Source: Verrucomicrobiota bacterium
Lineage (GTDB): Bacteria; Verrucomicrobiota; Verrucomicrobiia; Chthoniobacterales; UBA10450
Assembly (NCBI GenBank): GCA_003218975.1
Contig: QHPD01000099.1
Location: 1 to 64,000 of the forward strand
Reading direction: 5' to 3'
Length of the DNA stretch: 64,000 nt
Part shown: positions 27,189-35,599 of the stretch, one piece after another
Numbering within the stretch: position 1 is the stretch's first letter
Layout of the letters: every line of letters begins with the position of its first letter
The notes under the pieces: generated by a model
The model's database searches: none
Seen by the model: only the letters and a program-made list of their open reading frames with translations
Told to the model about the DNA's origin: nothing
Position numbers and translations under genes: made by a program

Positions 27189-28024
27189 CTACTTTTCGGC
27201 GAGAAACTGAATCTGTTCGCCTCCTAAATAGCCATACTCCCGAGAGTAATAACAGAGTGCCGAGACACTGGAAAAGCCAACCTCGGTCATTTGTTGGAGC
27301 ATTCCCAGCCGAAATGCTGGAAGCATAGGGATCCTTTGGAATTTTTCGGATGGCCGTGATATTCAGGCGGGAGCAGATGCTCTATTGTCCCATCCGCGCG
27401 TATTCTGGCGCGAATCCGATTGTGTGTCGCTCTAGTATCGAACGGAACGGAAAACAACATTTTGCCGGCAGGCTTTAGAATGCGGGCGCACTCCGCAAAT
27501 GCCCGGTAGTAATCAGGAATGTGCTCTAGAACCTCAAAGCTCAGAATGACGTCGAAGCTTTTGTCATCAAACGAAAGATTGGTCAGGTCCTCATTTCGAA
27601 TACCCGCGGGATTATTTTGTCCATTTCGGAGCGCACCCTCGAGGTATTCGCTTCCCTCTACAAACGGAAAACATTTTCGCAAATGGCGATAAAGCGGAGA
27701 CCATTGTTCGGTCGCGTAAATGAAGGACCGTCTTGTTGGGTGGACGATCTCCATGAGCAAATGAATGCTCGCCCGCCTTCGATTATTCAGCTGACAAAGC
27801 GCACAGACCAGGTGTTCCCGCCAGTTAACCTGCAGATGACCGTCCATGCGATAAGCGAAATCCCACGAGCTCATAAATTCGGTCCACTGCTGACAGACAA
27901 AACAGAATCCTGGCGTTTTAAACTGCGGCTCGGGGTGAAGCGAGCTCGCGTTCCCATTGTCGTCGGGCAGCCACTGCTGCATTCGTTTGGACGGGGTAGC
28001 TTTGAAAATCAATCTGATTTGCAA
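27189..28024 (-). CDS. class I SAM-dependent methyltransferase (C-terminal frameshift)
   Basis: The ORF in the track ends at 27287, but one extra A at 27301 restores LLQQMTEVGFSSVSALCYYS and REYGYLGGEQIQFLAEK, the expected end of the domain, with a TAG at 27189. The N-terminal part carries four cysteines in two CxxC pairs (CFVCQQW, CALCQLN), suggestive of a zinc-binding head. The Rossmann part has LSFEVLEHIPDYYRAFAECA and RILKPAGKMLFSVPFDT (motifs post I to III). The substrate is unknown; such proteins often act on sugars or small molecules. Start: TTG at 28024 or, more likely, ATG at 27982 (MQQWLPDD). The following 230 bases upstream hold no convincing gene. Confidence 0.82.
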
Positions 28025-28256
28025 ATCGCTCGATAAGTAGCGGCGGTGGCGGACGGCGCCGAATCTTGACCACCGAGCCTACGCCGGGCGACGCCCGATA
28101 ATTCCCAGCGATTAGATCGCGAACGATGTTGATGAGTCGCACACCCGCGGGCACCTTCGAGTCTTTCGAACATGCTGCGCATCGACACTGCGGTCAACGG
28201 GCAACGTAGCTGCTCAAATCATCCGAATACCACGCAAACTTCGATGAAAGCGAACC

Positions 28257-28691
28257 CTAGTTGGGATCTTGGTTGTAATCGCGTACGTAAGGATATTTCG
28301 ATTCGTTGCCGACCTCGGGAGGAAATTCTGCAAAGCCGGCGTGGATATACGGAATGTCTGGCGGCAGGATGGGATAATAGCTTCCGCGCAAAAACGATGG
28401 GAACGGCCACGTTAGAATTTCCATCAGACCTGCAACGTGTCGCGCGGCTGAGCGCCTGATGCCGCGGGCCAGGCCGTAGCTAAACGCAGCGGAATTGCCC
28501 TCCTCTTTGTTGAGCTGTTGAATGTTCACCGGAATTTCCGTCGGCGCGAAGAGAAGATTCGCGAGGCCACGGCCGAATTTGCGCGTCGGCCCATAATCAT
28601 TCATCGGCGGATCCTGAATGTCGCCGAACGAGCTTGCGACAAATCCGAGCACTAACGCGATGACCGTTAGGGTTTTCATATGCTGGTTCAT
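28257..28691 (-). CDS. exosortase system-associated protein, TIGR04073 family
   Basis: 144 residues with a signal peptide (KTLTVIALVLGFVASSFG), then the family core GRGLANLLFAPTEIPVNIQQ, LNKEEGNSAAFSYGLARGIRR and GLMEILTWPFPSFLRGSYYP. This small exported protein family occurs mostly in Verrucomicrobia and Planctomycetes genomes that carry exosortase/PEP-CTERM systems; its function is not known. It is not next to an exosortase here. Met5 (MKTLTV) is the more usual start. It is one of the better taxonomic indicators in the window. Confidence 0.88.
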   Translation of the reverse strand: MNQHMKTLTVIALVLGFVASSFGDIQDPPMNDYGPTRKFGRGLANLLFAPTEIPVNIQQLNKEEGNSAAFSYGLARGIRRSAARHVAGLMEILTWPFPSFLRGSYYPILPPDIPYIHAGFAEFPPEVGNESKYPYVRDYNQDPN

Positions 28692-28724
28692 TGTTACCAG
28701 ATTCCCTATGTCTGATGCAACATT

Positions 28725-29687
28725 TTATTTTCGATCGTCAACCGCTGCGCGGTTCTGCGTCCTCAGGATCGAAATTACAACCGTAATCGCAAGAATGAGT
28801 AGGACTACGCCGAGGGAGATCGAAGTCGGCACCGGAAAATACTTGGCCACGATCATTTTGAGCCCAACGAAAGCGAGCACGAAGCCGAGGCCCGTTCTCA
28901 GGTAAACAAAGCGATTCATCAAGCGCGCCACCACGAAATAGAGCGATCGCAGGCCCATGATAGCGCAGATGTTTGAAGTATAAACGATGAACGGGTCCTG
29001 GGTGATCGCAAACACTGCCGGGATGGAATCGACCGCGAAAACCAGGTCCATCACATCGATGACGATCAACGCCACACCGAGTGGTGTGAGCATCCAGCGG
29101 TTATTCACGCGCGCTCTGAAATCTTCGCCGTAAAATTCCGGGGTGATGGGAATCCAATTCCTGCAAAAACGCATCACTAGGCTCTTCCCGAAATCTGGTT
29201 CGCCGGCCTTTCCAAAAAGCATTCGAATGGCGGTCACCACTAGGAAGATTCCAAAGATGTAAAGAATGAAATGAAACCGCGACACCAAAGTCACGCCGAG
29301 CAAGATCATGATGCCGCGCATGATAAGGGCGCCCACGATTCCCCATACTAGAGCGCGATGCTGCGCCATCGGCGGTACCTTGAAATAAGCGAAGATGATC
29401 ACGAAAACGAAGATGTTATCGACGCTCAACGAGTATTCGATCACGTAGCCGGTGAGAAATTCGAGGGCTTTGTCCGGCCCGCGCAGTTTCCACACTAGCA
29501 AATTGAAAAGGAGCGAGAGCACGATCCAGATGGCAGTGCGTTGGGTCGCCGCGCGCATGCTCAGTTCGCGTCCGCGGTGCTTGAATTGGGCGAGATCGAT
29601 CGTCAGCGCGACGAAAACGCCCGCATTGAACGCGAGCCAAAACCAGATACTCGTCGTCGGCACAGCGCGTAGAATTTCATTTCGCAT
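28725..29687 (-). CDS. TerC family integral membrane protein
   Basis: About 320 residues from ATG at 29687 (MRNEILRAVPTTS); the track GTG start adds 11 residues. Nine helices carry the two TerC acidic signatures EYSLSVDNIFVFVIIFAYF and VFAVDSIPAVFAIT, whose Asp residues are thought to bind metal. Family knowledge: TerC/Alx proteins export manganese or support metalation of exported proteins, and are also linked with tellurite resistance. Divergent from the GreA-like gene with fewer than 80 bases between them. I found no yybP-ykoY manganese riboswitch in that gap. Confidence 0.93.
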   Translation of the reverse strand: MRNEILRAVPTTSIWFWLAFNAGVFVALTIDLAQFKHRGRELSMRAATQRTAIWIVLSLLFNLLVWKLRGPDKALEFLTGYVIEYSLSVDNIFVFVIIFAYFKVPPMAQHRALVWGIVGALIMRGIMILLGVTLVSRFHFILYIFGIFLVVTAIRMLFGKAGEPDFGKSLVMRFCRNWIPITPEFYGEDFRARVNNRWMLTPLGVALIVIDVMDLVFAVDSIPAVFAITQDPFIVYTSNICAIMGLRSLYFVVARLMNRFVYLRTGLGFVLAFVGLKMIVAKYFPVPTSISLGVVLLILAITVVISILRTQNRAAVDDRK

Positions 29688-29761
29688 GCTGGACGGCAAT
29701 GGAAATTGCGCGAGTTGCACAGACGACCTATAGGTGACCTGCGACGCATCCGTCGCGTAAA

Positions 29762-31654
29762 ATGGACACCGAACTGCAAAAGCTTGTCGAATCCGGAAAG
29801 CTCACTTCTAAAGCCGCCGAGCAGCTGGAGAAGCTGAAGCCTGGCACGTTTTGTTTGCACAGGAGTTGGGGGTTCGGGCGCGTGGCCGAATGGAACCTGC
29901 TCCTTAATCAGATCGTGATCGATTTTACCGGTAAGAAATCTCATCCGATGCAGGTCCAGTATGCCGCGGAAAATCTTACGCCGCTCGGCTCCGAACATTT
30001 TCTCGCGCGCAAGGCGAGCGATTTGCCATCGATCAAGAAGCTTGCCGCGGAGGACCCGGTGGCCGTCGTGCGAAGCATCATTGAGAGCCTTGGCGACCAC
30101 GCGACCGCCGCCCAGATCGGTGAGTGGTTGATCGGCGATGTTTTTACCGGAGCGGAATGGAAACGCTGGTGGGAGTCCACAAAGAAATTACTCAAAGCGA
30201 GCGGCGCTTTTTCTGTTCCTGCGAAAAAGACGGAACCAATTCAAATGCGCGCCGAAGGTATATCTCACGCCGACGAGTTGATCGCGGCCTTTCACAAAGC
30301 GCGCCAGCCAAAAGAACAAATCATCGCAACCGAGCAGATCATAAAATTCCACCAGCAATTCAAAGAACCAGAAAAACAACTGCAGCCGATCATCGCCACC
30401 ATCGAGAACATGGCCGCGCGAAACCAGAAGATGCATCCGCAGCTCGCTTTCGAGCTGATCATTGCGCGCGACGATCTGCTCGAGCGCGTCCCGCAACTGC
30501 ATACAACGCACATCGGCCTGACACTTTCGAAACTAATTAACGACGAAGAGAAGCGTTTACTGTCGATCTTGCCGAAATTAACAGCGGCAAAAGAAAAAAA
30601 AGTTTTGCAGGCGCTGCCGTCCGCGCTCGGTCAGCGCTGGACGGAGCGCGCCTTGCAATTGCTGCAAGGAAGTCACGGCCGCATGGTGGCGCAAATAGCG
30701 CGCATCTTGGGCGAGACGGGACAGCAGGGCGAACTTCGCTTGGTGCTCGAACACAGTATTCGCGAGCACTCCGCCACCAGTGAAATGCTGGCGTGGCTGT
30801 GCACCGAACGGGAAGGCTGGAGCGAGTTGATCACGCCGGAATTGCTCGGCGCGATTCTCGCGGCGCTGGAACGCGAACAACACGGCGCTCCCGGCCGCGC
30901 TAGCAAGTTGCACCGCGCATTTGTCGAAGATCGACAATTGCTGGGCCAAATGCTTGCGAACACCGACATTGGGATCGCTCGCGACGCCGTGCGGCGTCTG
31001 CAACTCAGCCCGCTGTTTGACGAGCTAACAAAACGCTCGCTGCTGGCACGTATCATTAGAATTCATCCGGAACTGGAAACCATGATCACCCGAGCGCAAC
31101 CAGAGGAAAAGGCAGCTCCGTTGATCGTTTCATGGAGCAGCCTCGAAAAACGCAAAGCTGAATACGAAGAGCTCGTGAGGGTAAAGATTCCGGAGAACAG
31201 CAAGGAGATCGCTCTCGCAAGATCGTATGGCGACCTGAGCGAGAATTTTGAATTTAAAGCGGCCAAGCAAATGCAAAGCGTGCTGATGCGCCGGAAAGCG
31301 GACCTAGAACAGATGCTGCACAACGCGCGGGGAACGTCGTTTAAAAATGTCGATATATCGCGCGTCTCGATCGGCACAATCATTAGGCTACGCAATGTGG
31401 AGACGAACAACGAAGAAAGCTACACCATTCTCGGCGCCTGGGACGGCGATCCTGAGCAACACATCATCTCGTATCAAACTGCCATCGGTCAGGCGCTGCT
31501 CGGGCATAGCGTTGGCGAAACGATTTCTCTCAATACGGAGCACGGCGTCGCTCAATTTACAATCGTTTCGATCGAGCCTGCGCCACCTGACGGGACTGCC
31601 CCCGCTCGGACTCTTCCCGCGGAGTCTGGCGTCGAGGCAGCAATCGCTGAATAG
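29762..31654 (+). CDS. GreA/GreB-type transcription elongation factor with a 450-residue N-terminal extension
   Basis: 630 residues, four times the length of GreA (about 158). The C-terminal 170 residues are Gre-like: a coiled-coil finger domain (WSSLEKRKAEYEELVRVKIP, ARSYGDLSENFEFKAAKQMQ) and a GreA_C domain (VSIGTIIRLRN to VGETISL). The tip acidic pair occurs in DLSENFEF, so transcript cleavage activity in the RNA polymerase secondary channel is plausible. The extension starts with a small beta region (GTFCLHRSWGFGRVAEWN, a CarD-like or Tudor-like pattern) followed by about 350 residues of helical repeats of unknown role. Similar long Gre proteins are, to my knowledge, seen in Verrucomicrobia. 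Single gene, divergent from terC. Confidence 0.85.
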   Translation: MDTELQKLVESGKLTSKAAEQLEKLKPGTFCLHRSWGFGRVAEWNLLLNQIVIDFTGKKSHPMQVQYAAENLTPLGSEHFLARKASDLPSIKKLAAEDPVAVVRSIIESLGDHATAAQIGEWLIGDVFTGAEWKRWWESTKKLLKASGAFSVPAKKTEPIQMRAEGISHADELIAAFHKARQPKEQIIATEQIIKFHQQFKEPEKQLQPIIATIENMAARNQKMHPQLAFELIIARDDLLERVPQLHTTHIGLTLSKLINDEEKRLLSILPKLTAAKEKKVLQALPSALGQRWTERALQLLQGSHGRMVAQIARILGETGQQGELRLVLEHSIREHSATSEMLAWLCTEREGWSELITPELLGAILAALEREQHGAPGRASKLHRAFVEDRQLLGQMLANTDIGIARDAVRRLQLSPLFDELTKRSLLARIIRIHPELETMITRAQPEEKAAPLIVSWSSLEKRKAEYEELVRVKIPENSKEIALARSYGDLSENFEFKAAKQMQSVLMRRKADLEQMLHNARGTSFKNVDISRVSIGTIIRLRNVETNNEESYTILGAWDGDPEQHIISYQTAIGQALLGHSVGETISLNTEHGVAQFTIVSIEPAPPDGTAPARTLPAESGVEAAIAE

Positions 31655-31734
31655 ATCTTGTAGCCAGCGCCATCTGGGCGGCGAGGGGCAGATCTGCTGC
31701 CATCACCAGGGTTGCGTTTCTCAGAGCAGAACGG

Positions 31735-32487
31735 CTACGTCAGCAATTCATAGGAGAGGACACTCAGACAATAAATGGCGGCAGTTTCCACTCGCAGGAT
31801 AATCGGACCAAGCGTGATGGGCTGGCACCCGTGACGGCGAGCGAGCGCGAGTTCCGCAGGCGTGAAATCGCCTTCCGGGCCGATCAGCATCAACACACGG
31901 AGGGGACGCTCCGGGTGTTCGCTTGAATAGTCCGCGAGGATTTGTTTTAAATGTTGCGCATCGGGCTGAAGCGAACCGACCAATCGAAGGTCGAATGACT
32001 CCTCCGCCGCAGCGGAAAACCATTCTGCGAGTTTCCTCGGCACATGCACGCGCGGCAGCCAGTTTTGTCCGCATTGCTTGGCTGCCTCGATGGCGATCTG
32101 CTGCCATTTGGTCTGTTTTTGTGCCACAGTTTCCGAATCGACCTGAACGATGGTGCGATCGGAGATGATGGGCGCAATCTCGGCAGCGCCAATTTCCACC
32201 GCCTTCTGAACGATCAACTCCATGTTTTTCCCTTTTGGAATCGCTTGCCCAAGAACGATTTGGCAGCGGAGCGGTGGAGTGTCTGCCTCGTGCAATTTTC
32301 GTAATCGAATCTCGTCGCCGTTGAGATCGACAACCTCTGCCGTCATCTCCCGTCCGCGTCCGTTGAAAAGAACGAGTTTCTCGCCGCGATTCATGCGCAG
32401 GACGTCGCGCGCGTGATGCGCTTCTGCTCCCGCCAACGTGGGCGCATCGGGATTCCACTGCTCAGGAGCAACGTAAAATCGGTGCAT
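31735..32487 (-). CDS. rsmE: 16S rRNA (uracil(1498)-N3)-methyltransferase
   Basis: 250 residues with an N-terminal PUA-like part (MHRFYVAPEQW, HHARDVLRMNRGE) and a SPOUT knotted domain with the family signatures KGKNMELIVQKAVEIG, LMLIGPEGDFTPAELALA and LGPIILRVETAA, the last forming the SAM-binding knot. It methylates N3 of U1498 in 16S rRNA. Length and motifs are normal. It lies 54 bases downstream of the HMG-CoA lyase gene and converges on the GreA-like gene across an 80-base gap that shows no clear terminator. Confidence 0.95.
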   Translation of the reverse strand: MHRFYVAPEQWNPDAPTLAGAEAHHARDVLRMNRGEKLVLFNGRGREMTAEVVDLNGDEIRLRKLHEADTPPLRCQIVLGQAIPKGKNMELIVQKAVEIGAAEIAPIISDRTIVQVDSETVAQKQTKWQQIAIEAAKQCGQNWLPRVHVPRKLAEWFSAAAEESFDLRLVGSLQPDAQHLKQILADYSSEHPERPLRVLMLIGPEGDFTPAELALARRHGCQPITLGPIILRVETAAIYCLSVLSYELLT

Positions 32488-32541
32488 CAGCAGAGGTGCT
32501 TATAGGACTCAGTGATCGAGGGAAGAAGCAATGCGAATTCC

Positions 32542-33405
32542 TTATTCGTAATTCGAGGCGATGTCCGAGTTTAACATGAGGACCCCGGCTAGCGATTTAC
32601 CTATTGGCGGCTCGACGCCGCGCTGTCGCAGCGCCTCGATCACGCTCTCGGTTGGAATGTTCCCAACGAGCGCGTCCTGGGCGAATGGACACCCGCCGAG
32701 GCCGCCCACGGCCGAATCGAAACGGCGGCAGCCTGCATCGTACGCTGCGAGCACCTTGGCGGAAGCGCCGCCTCGCGTCCCGTGCAGGTGCACGCCGATG
32801 TCGTCGTCACTGTATTCGTCTATCACCGATTGCACCACGCGGGCGATCAGATCGGGCGCCGCCACACCAACAGTGTCTGCGAGCGAGATGGATGGGATCC
32901 CAAGGTCGACTATTACTTGGACAGCCTCGCGGACCTTGATCTCATCCCACGGATCGCCATACGGGTTTCCGAATGCCATCGAAATGTAAACGACCACGTC
33001 GAGTCCCGAATTGTCGGCTTTTCTTTTAATCGATTGCAAAATACTGCGGGCTTCTTCCGGCGATTGGTTCTGGTTTTCATACAGAAACGTCGCCGAGATG
33101 GAATAGGGATAACCGAGTGTGGTAACGGCTCGGGTTACAACGGCGCGCTCTGCGCCCTTCTCGTTCACCACGATCCCAATGATTTCGACATCGGACGGCC
33201 GATCGATTTGTTGCAGCACGTGCTCGCTGTCGGCCATTTGCGGCACGGCGTTTGGAGAGACAAAGCTGACAGCATCGATGTGCTTGAATCCCGCGGCGAT
33301 CAACGCGCGCAGATAGCGTGCCTTCAGCTCCGTCGGGATTTGTTTCTTCAGGCCCTGCCAGGCGTCGCGCGGACACTCGATTAGTTTGATGGGATCATCC
33401 GACAT
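32542..33405 (-). CDS. hydroxymethylglutaryl-CoA lyase-like enzyme (Bacteroidetes-type HMGL subgroup)
   Basis: 287 residues, a TIM-barrel HMGL-like domain starting at the substrate loop ECPRDAWQG. It has SFVSPNAVPQMAD, metal-site HLHGT (in place of the classical HxHDT) and GLGGCPFAQDALVGNIPTES carrying the active-site Cys loop. The wording is close to the Bacteroidetes-type lyase (HLHTT...GCRRFDG...GGCPMA...GNMPTE), so cleavage of HMG-CoA to acetoacetate and acetyl-CoA in leucine breakdown is likely, but a related aldolase activity cannot be excluded. The Asp-to-Gly change after the second metal His fits the subgroup rather than a defect. Lies upstream of rsmE on the same strand. Confidence 0.85.
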   Translation of the reverse strand: MSDDPIKLIECPRDAWQGLKKQIPTELKARYLRALIAAGFKHIDAVSFVSPNAVPQMADSEHVLQQIDRPSDVEIIGIVVNEKGAERAVVTRAVTTLGYPYSISATFLYENQNQSPEEARSILQSIKRKADNSGLDVVVYISMAFGNPYGDPWDEIKVREAVQVIVDLGIPSISLADTVGVAAPDLIARVVQSVIDEYSDDDIGVHLHGTRGGASAKVLAAYDAGCRRFDSAVGGLGGCPFAQDALVGNIPTESVIEALRQRGVEPPIGKSLAGVLMLNSDIASNYE

Positions 33406-33424
33406 CGTTGACCTAGCGGCAGAA

Positions 33425-33480
33425 TCCAGGTTTCACCCAAAAACAGCCAACGAACGCGCCATCTGAATGCTGAAACCTGG
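33425..33480. repeat. inverted repeat TCCAGGTTTCA / TGAAACCTGG
   Basis: Arms of ten or eleven bases separated by about 35 bases, in the 100-base gap between the HMG-CoA lyase gene and the small gene. The words AACCTG recur again just outside (33490-33497). Could be the transcript end of the small gene or a degenerate dispersed repeat. Confidence 0.4.
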
Positions 33481-33506
33481 GCTCCGAAAAACCTGAACCC
33501 TGTTGT

Positions 33507-33762
33507 CTAAGCAGGCGCGGCACTAGCTTCGATTCGTGTAATCAATGGCACACTGATGAGATGAACAGCTTCAGCATGTTCCAGAGCGACGACTAACACG
33601 CGCCCCACCGTGTGTTAACATGGCAAAATCCGGGTGTGGAATTTCGTATGCCTTTTGCTCGGCTGCGACGTGAACTTTAAACGGCACAAAAGGCATAGCA
33701 CGCAATAACTTCTTAATCTGATCCGCGCTTACAGACTGATCTAACGTGAAAGCGGACATCAA
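33507..33762 (-). CDS. small conserved protein, frameshifted
   Basis: The track ORF (63 residues) breaks after THGGARV. Removing one C from the CCCC at 33603-33606 gives THGGRVLVVALEHAEAVHLI and SVPLITRIEASAAPA with a TAG at 33507, about 84 residues in all. The pattern (IKKLLRAMPFVPFKVHVAAE, HPDFAML, final LITRIE) matches a small beta-rich family of about 80 residues common in Verrucomicrobia, Planctomycetes and Acidobacteria, with no known function. It stands alone 68 bases downstream of dnaJ. Confidence 0.7.
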
Positions 33763-33830
33763 AACAAGAATGACAAGTCGAGGTTCAGAAAAGCCGCACC
33801 AAACCGCTCAACTCTAACATTCGAACTCGT

Positions 33831-34970
33831 TCACTTAAAAAATTCTTTCGCGCGCTCGAAGAAACTTTTCCGCAACGGCGTGTTATCGTCGCCGCAGAGC
33901 GCGGCGAATTCTTCCAGCTTGCGACGCTGTTCGGCATTCAGGCGTGATGGCACCTCAACAATCAGGCGGGCAAGCAAATCGCCGCGGCTGCGTCCATCGA
34001 TATTTGAAATTCCCTTTCCGCGCAGTTTGAACATTTGCCCACTTTGCGTGCCGGCTGGCACTTTCAAATGCGCTTTGCCTTCCAAAGTCGGTATGTCCAC
34101 TTCGCCTCCCAACGCTGCCACCGAAAACGGAATCGGCACCTCGCAATAAAGACTGTCTCCATCGCGCTGAAAGACTTTGTGCTCCTTAATGTGAATGACG
34201 ACGTAAAGATCGCCAGGCGGGCCGCCGCGGATACCCGCCTCGCCATTGCTTGATGAGCGCAACCGCGAGCCTTCCCGGATCCCAGCTGGGATTTTCAACG
34301 TCACACAGCTCCGTTTTTCGACGCGCCCTTCTCCGCGGCATTGTGGGCACGGTTTCTCGATGATTTCGCCGGCACCGCGACAGCGCGGACAGGTCTGCGA
34401 AACCTGAAAGAACCCTCGCGAACTGATCACCTGACCGCGGCCGCGGCAGGTGGGACAGGTGACAGCGCGCGAGCCCGGTTCTGCGCCCGTTCCGTCGCAC
34501 TTATCGCAGATGCCGAGCTTTTCGATCTCAATCTCCTTTTGAACGCCGAAAGCCGCTTCCTCGAGCGTGATCTCCATATCGTAACGCAAATCGGAGCCTC
34601 GATGTCGATCCTCTGTGCGCGTCCCGGCGCCGCCGAAAAACGTCTCGAAGATTCCGCCGCCAAATCCGCCGCCGAAAACTTCACGGAAAATATCGAACGG
34701 ATCATGAAAGCCACCGCCGAAACCTATGCCACCCGGCGCAAACGCAGCGTGACCGAAGCGATCATAGGCGGCGCGCTTCTCGGGATCCATCAGAACATCG
34801 TAGGCCTCGCCGAGTTCTTTGAATTTTTCTTCGGCATGCGGGTCGTCAGGATTTTTATCAGGATGAAACTTCACGGCGAGCTTGCGGTAAGCGCGCTTGA
34901 CTTCCTCGTCGGAGGCATTGCGCCCGATACCCAGCACTTCGTAGTAATCGCGTTTCTTCGTAGTAGCCAT
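33831..34970 (-). CDS. dnaJ: chaperone protein DnaJ
   Basis: 379 residues, full-length type I J-protein. The J domain (1-70) has HPD at 36-38; a G/F-rich linker ([16 protein letters not shown]) follows, then four CxxCxGxG zinc repeats ([32 protein letters not shown]) at about 153-210 and the two C-terminal substrate domains. It stimulates DnaK ATPase. It is the last gene of a unit STAS-PP2C-grpE-dnaJ, with 59 bases to grpE. dnaK is not in the window, and no CIRCE element was found upstream of the unit. Confidence 0.97.
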   Translation of the reverse strand: MATTKKRDYYEVLGIGRNASDEEVKRAYRKLAVKFHPDKNPDDPHAEEKFKELGEAYDVLMDPEKRAAYDRFGHAAFAPGGIGFGGGFHDPFDIFREVFGGGFGGGIFETFFGGAGTRTEDRHRGSDLRYDMEITLEEAAFGVQKEIEIEKLGICDKCDGTGAEPGSRAVTCPTCRGRGQVISSRGFFQVSQTCPRCRGAGEIIEKPCPQCRGEGRVEKRSCVTLKIPAGIREGSRLRSSSNGEAGIRGGPPGDLYVVIHIKEHKVFQRDGDSLYCEVPIPFSVAALGGEVDIPTLEGKAHLKVPAGTQSGQMFKLRGKGISNIDGRSRGDLLARLIVEVPSRLNAEQRRKLEEFAALCGDDNTPLRKSFFERAKEFFK

Positions 34971-35029
34971 GTGGCTATATGCGTATGTGATTTATGGGAC
35001 TGATGAGACTGAGAGGCAAGAAGCCTCCG

Positions 35030-35599
35030 TTATTTTCCTGGTCCGCTGGAAACGATCACGCGCGCTGGCCGCAGCAAGCGATCTTTGAAGCGATAACCAC
35101 GCCGGGTCTGGCGGATGACTGTTTCCTCTGGGAACTCGCTCGGTTCGTGTGCAATCGCTTCGTGCAAGTTCGGATCAAATTTTTTTCCTTCCGCTTCGAT
35201 CGGCTGCAAGCCGTTTTCGCTCAGTAAATCGTTAAGTTGTTTCAGGACGAGCGTCATTCCGGAATAAATCGGCGACTGGTCGCCTTCGCCCTTGGCCGCT
35301 TCGAGACCGAGCTCAAAATTGTCGATAATTGTCACCAGTCGCTCAAGCAACGCGCTGTTCGCGTATTTGACCGCTTCTTCCTTTTCGCGCGCGGCACGCT
35401 TTTTGTAATTCTCGAAATCGGCCTGACTGCGCAGCGCGAGATCGCGAAACCGGTCGAGATCGGCCTGCAAGCCGGCCATTGGATCTTCTGGCTCGTCAGC
35501 TTCCGCCCGAGGCACAGCGGCCCCGAGTCCAGCTGTCGATTTTTCCGAAGCCGGCCGTTCCGTCTCTTTGTTTTGCGCGCTACCAGAAATCTTTTTCAT
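35030..35599 (-). CDS. grpE: nucleotide exchange factor GrpE
   Basis: 189 residues with an acidic variable N-terminus (about 1-45), a long coiled coil (LQADLDRFRDLALRSQADFE and NYKKRAAREKEEAVKYAN), and a beta-wing domain with the signature GLQPIEAEGKKFDPNLHEAI and TRRGYRFKDRLLRPARVIVS. It promotes ADP release from DnaK. Its ATG overlaps the stop of the PP2C phosphatase gene by four bases (ATGA), an unusual translational coupling of a chaperone factor to a signalling phosphatase. Confidence 0.96.
   Translation of the reverse strand: MKKISGSAQNKETERPASEKSTAGLGAAVPRAEADEPEDPMAGLQADLDRFRDLALRSQADFENYKKRAAREKEEAVKYANSALLERLVTIIDNFELGLEAAKGEGDQSPIYSGMTLVLKQLNDLLSENGLQPIEAEGKKFDPNLHEAIAHEPSEFPEETVIRQTRRGYRFKDRLLRPARVIVSSGPGK

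Noticed and set aside
27918-28154. ORF of 78 residues upstream of the methyltransferase
   Set aside because: Overlaps the methyltransferase in another frame, Pro/Arg-rich reading of a GC palindrome, no family.
29688-29761. yybP-ykoY manganese riboswitch before terC
   Set aside because: The gap is too short and lacks the conserved loops.
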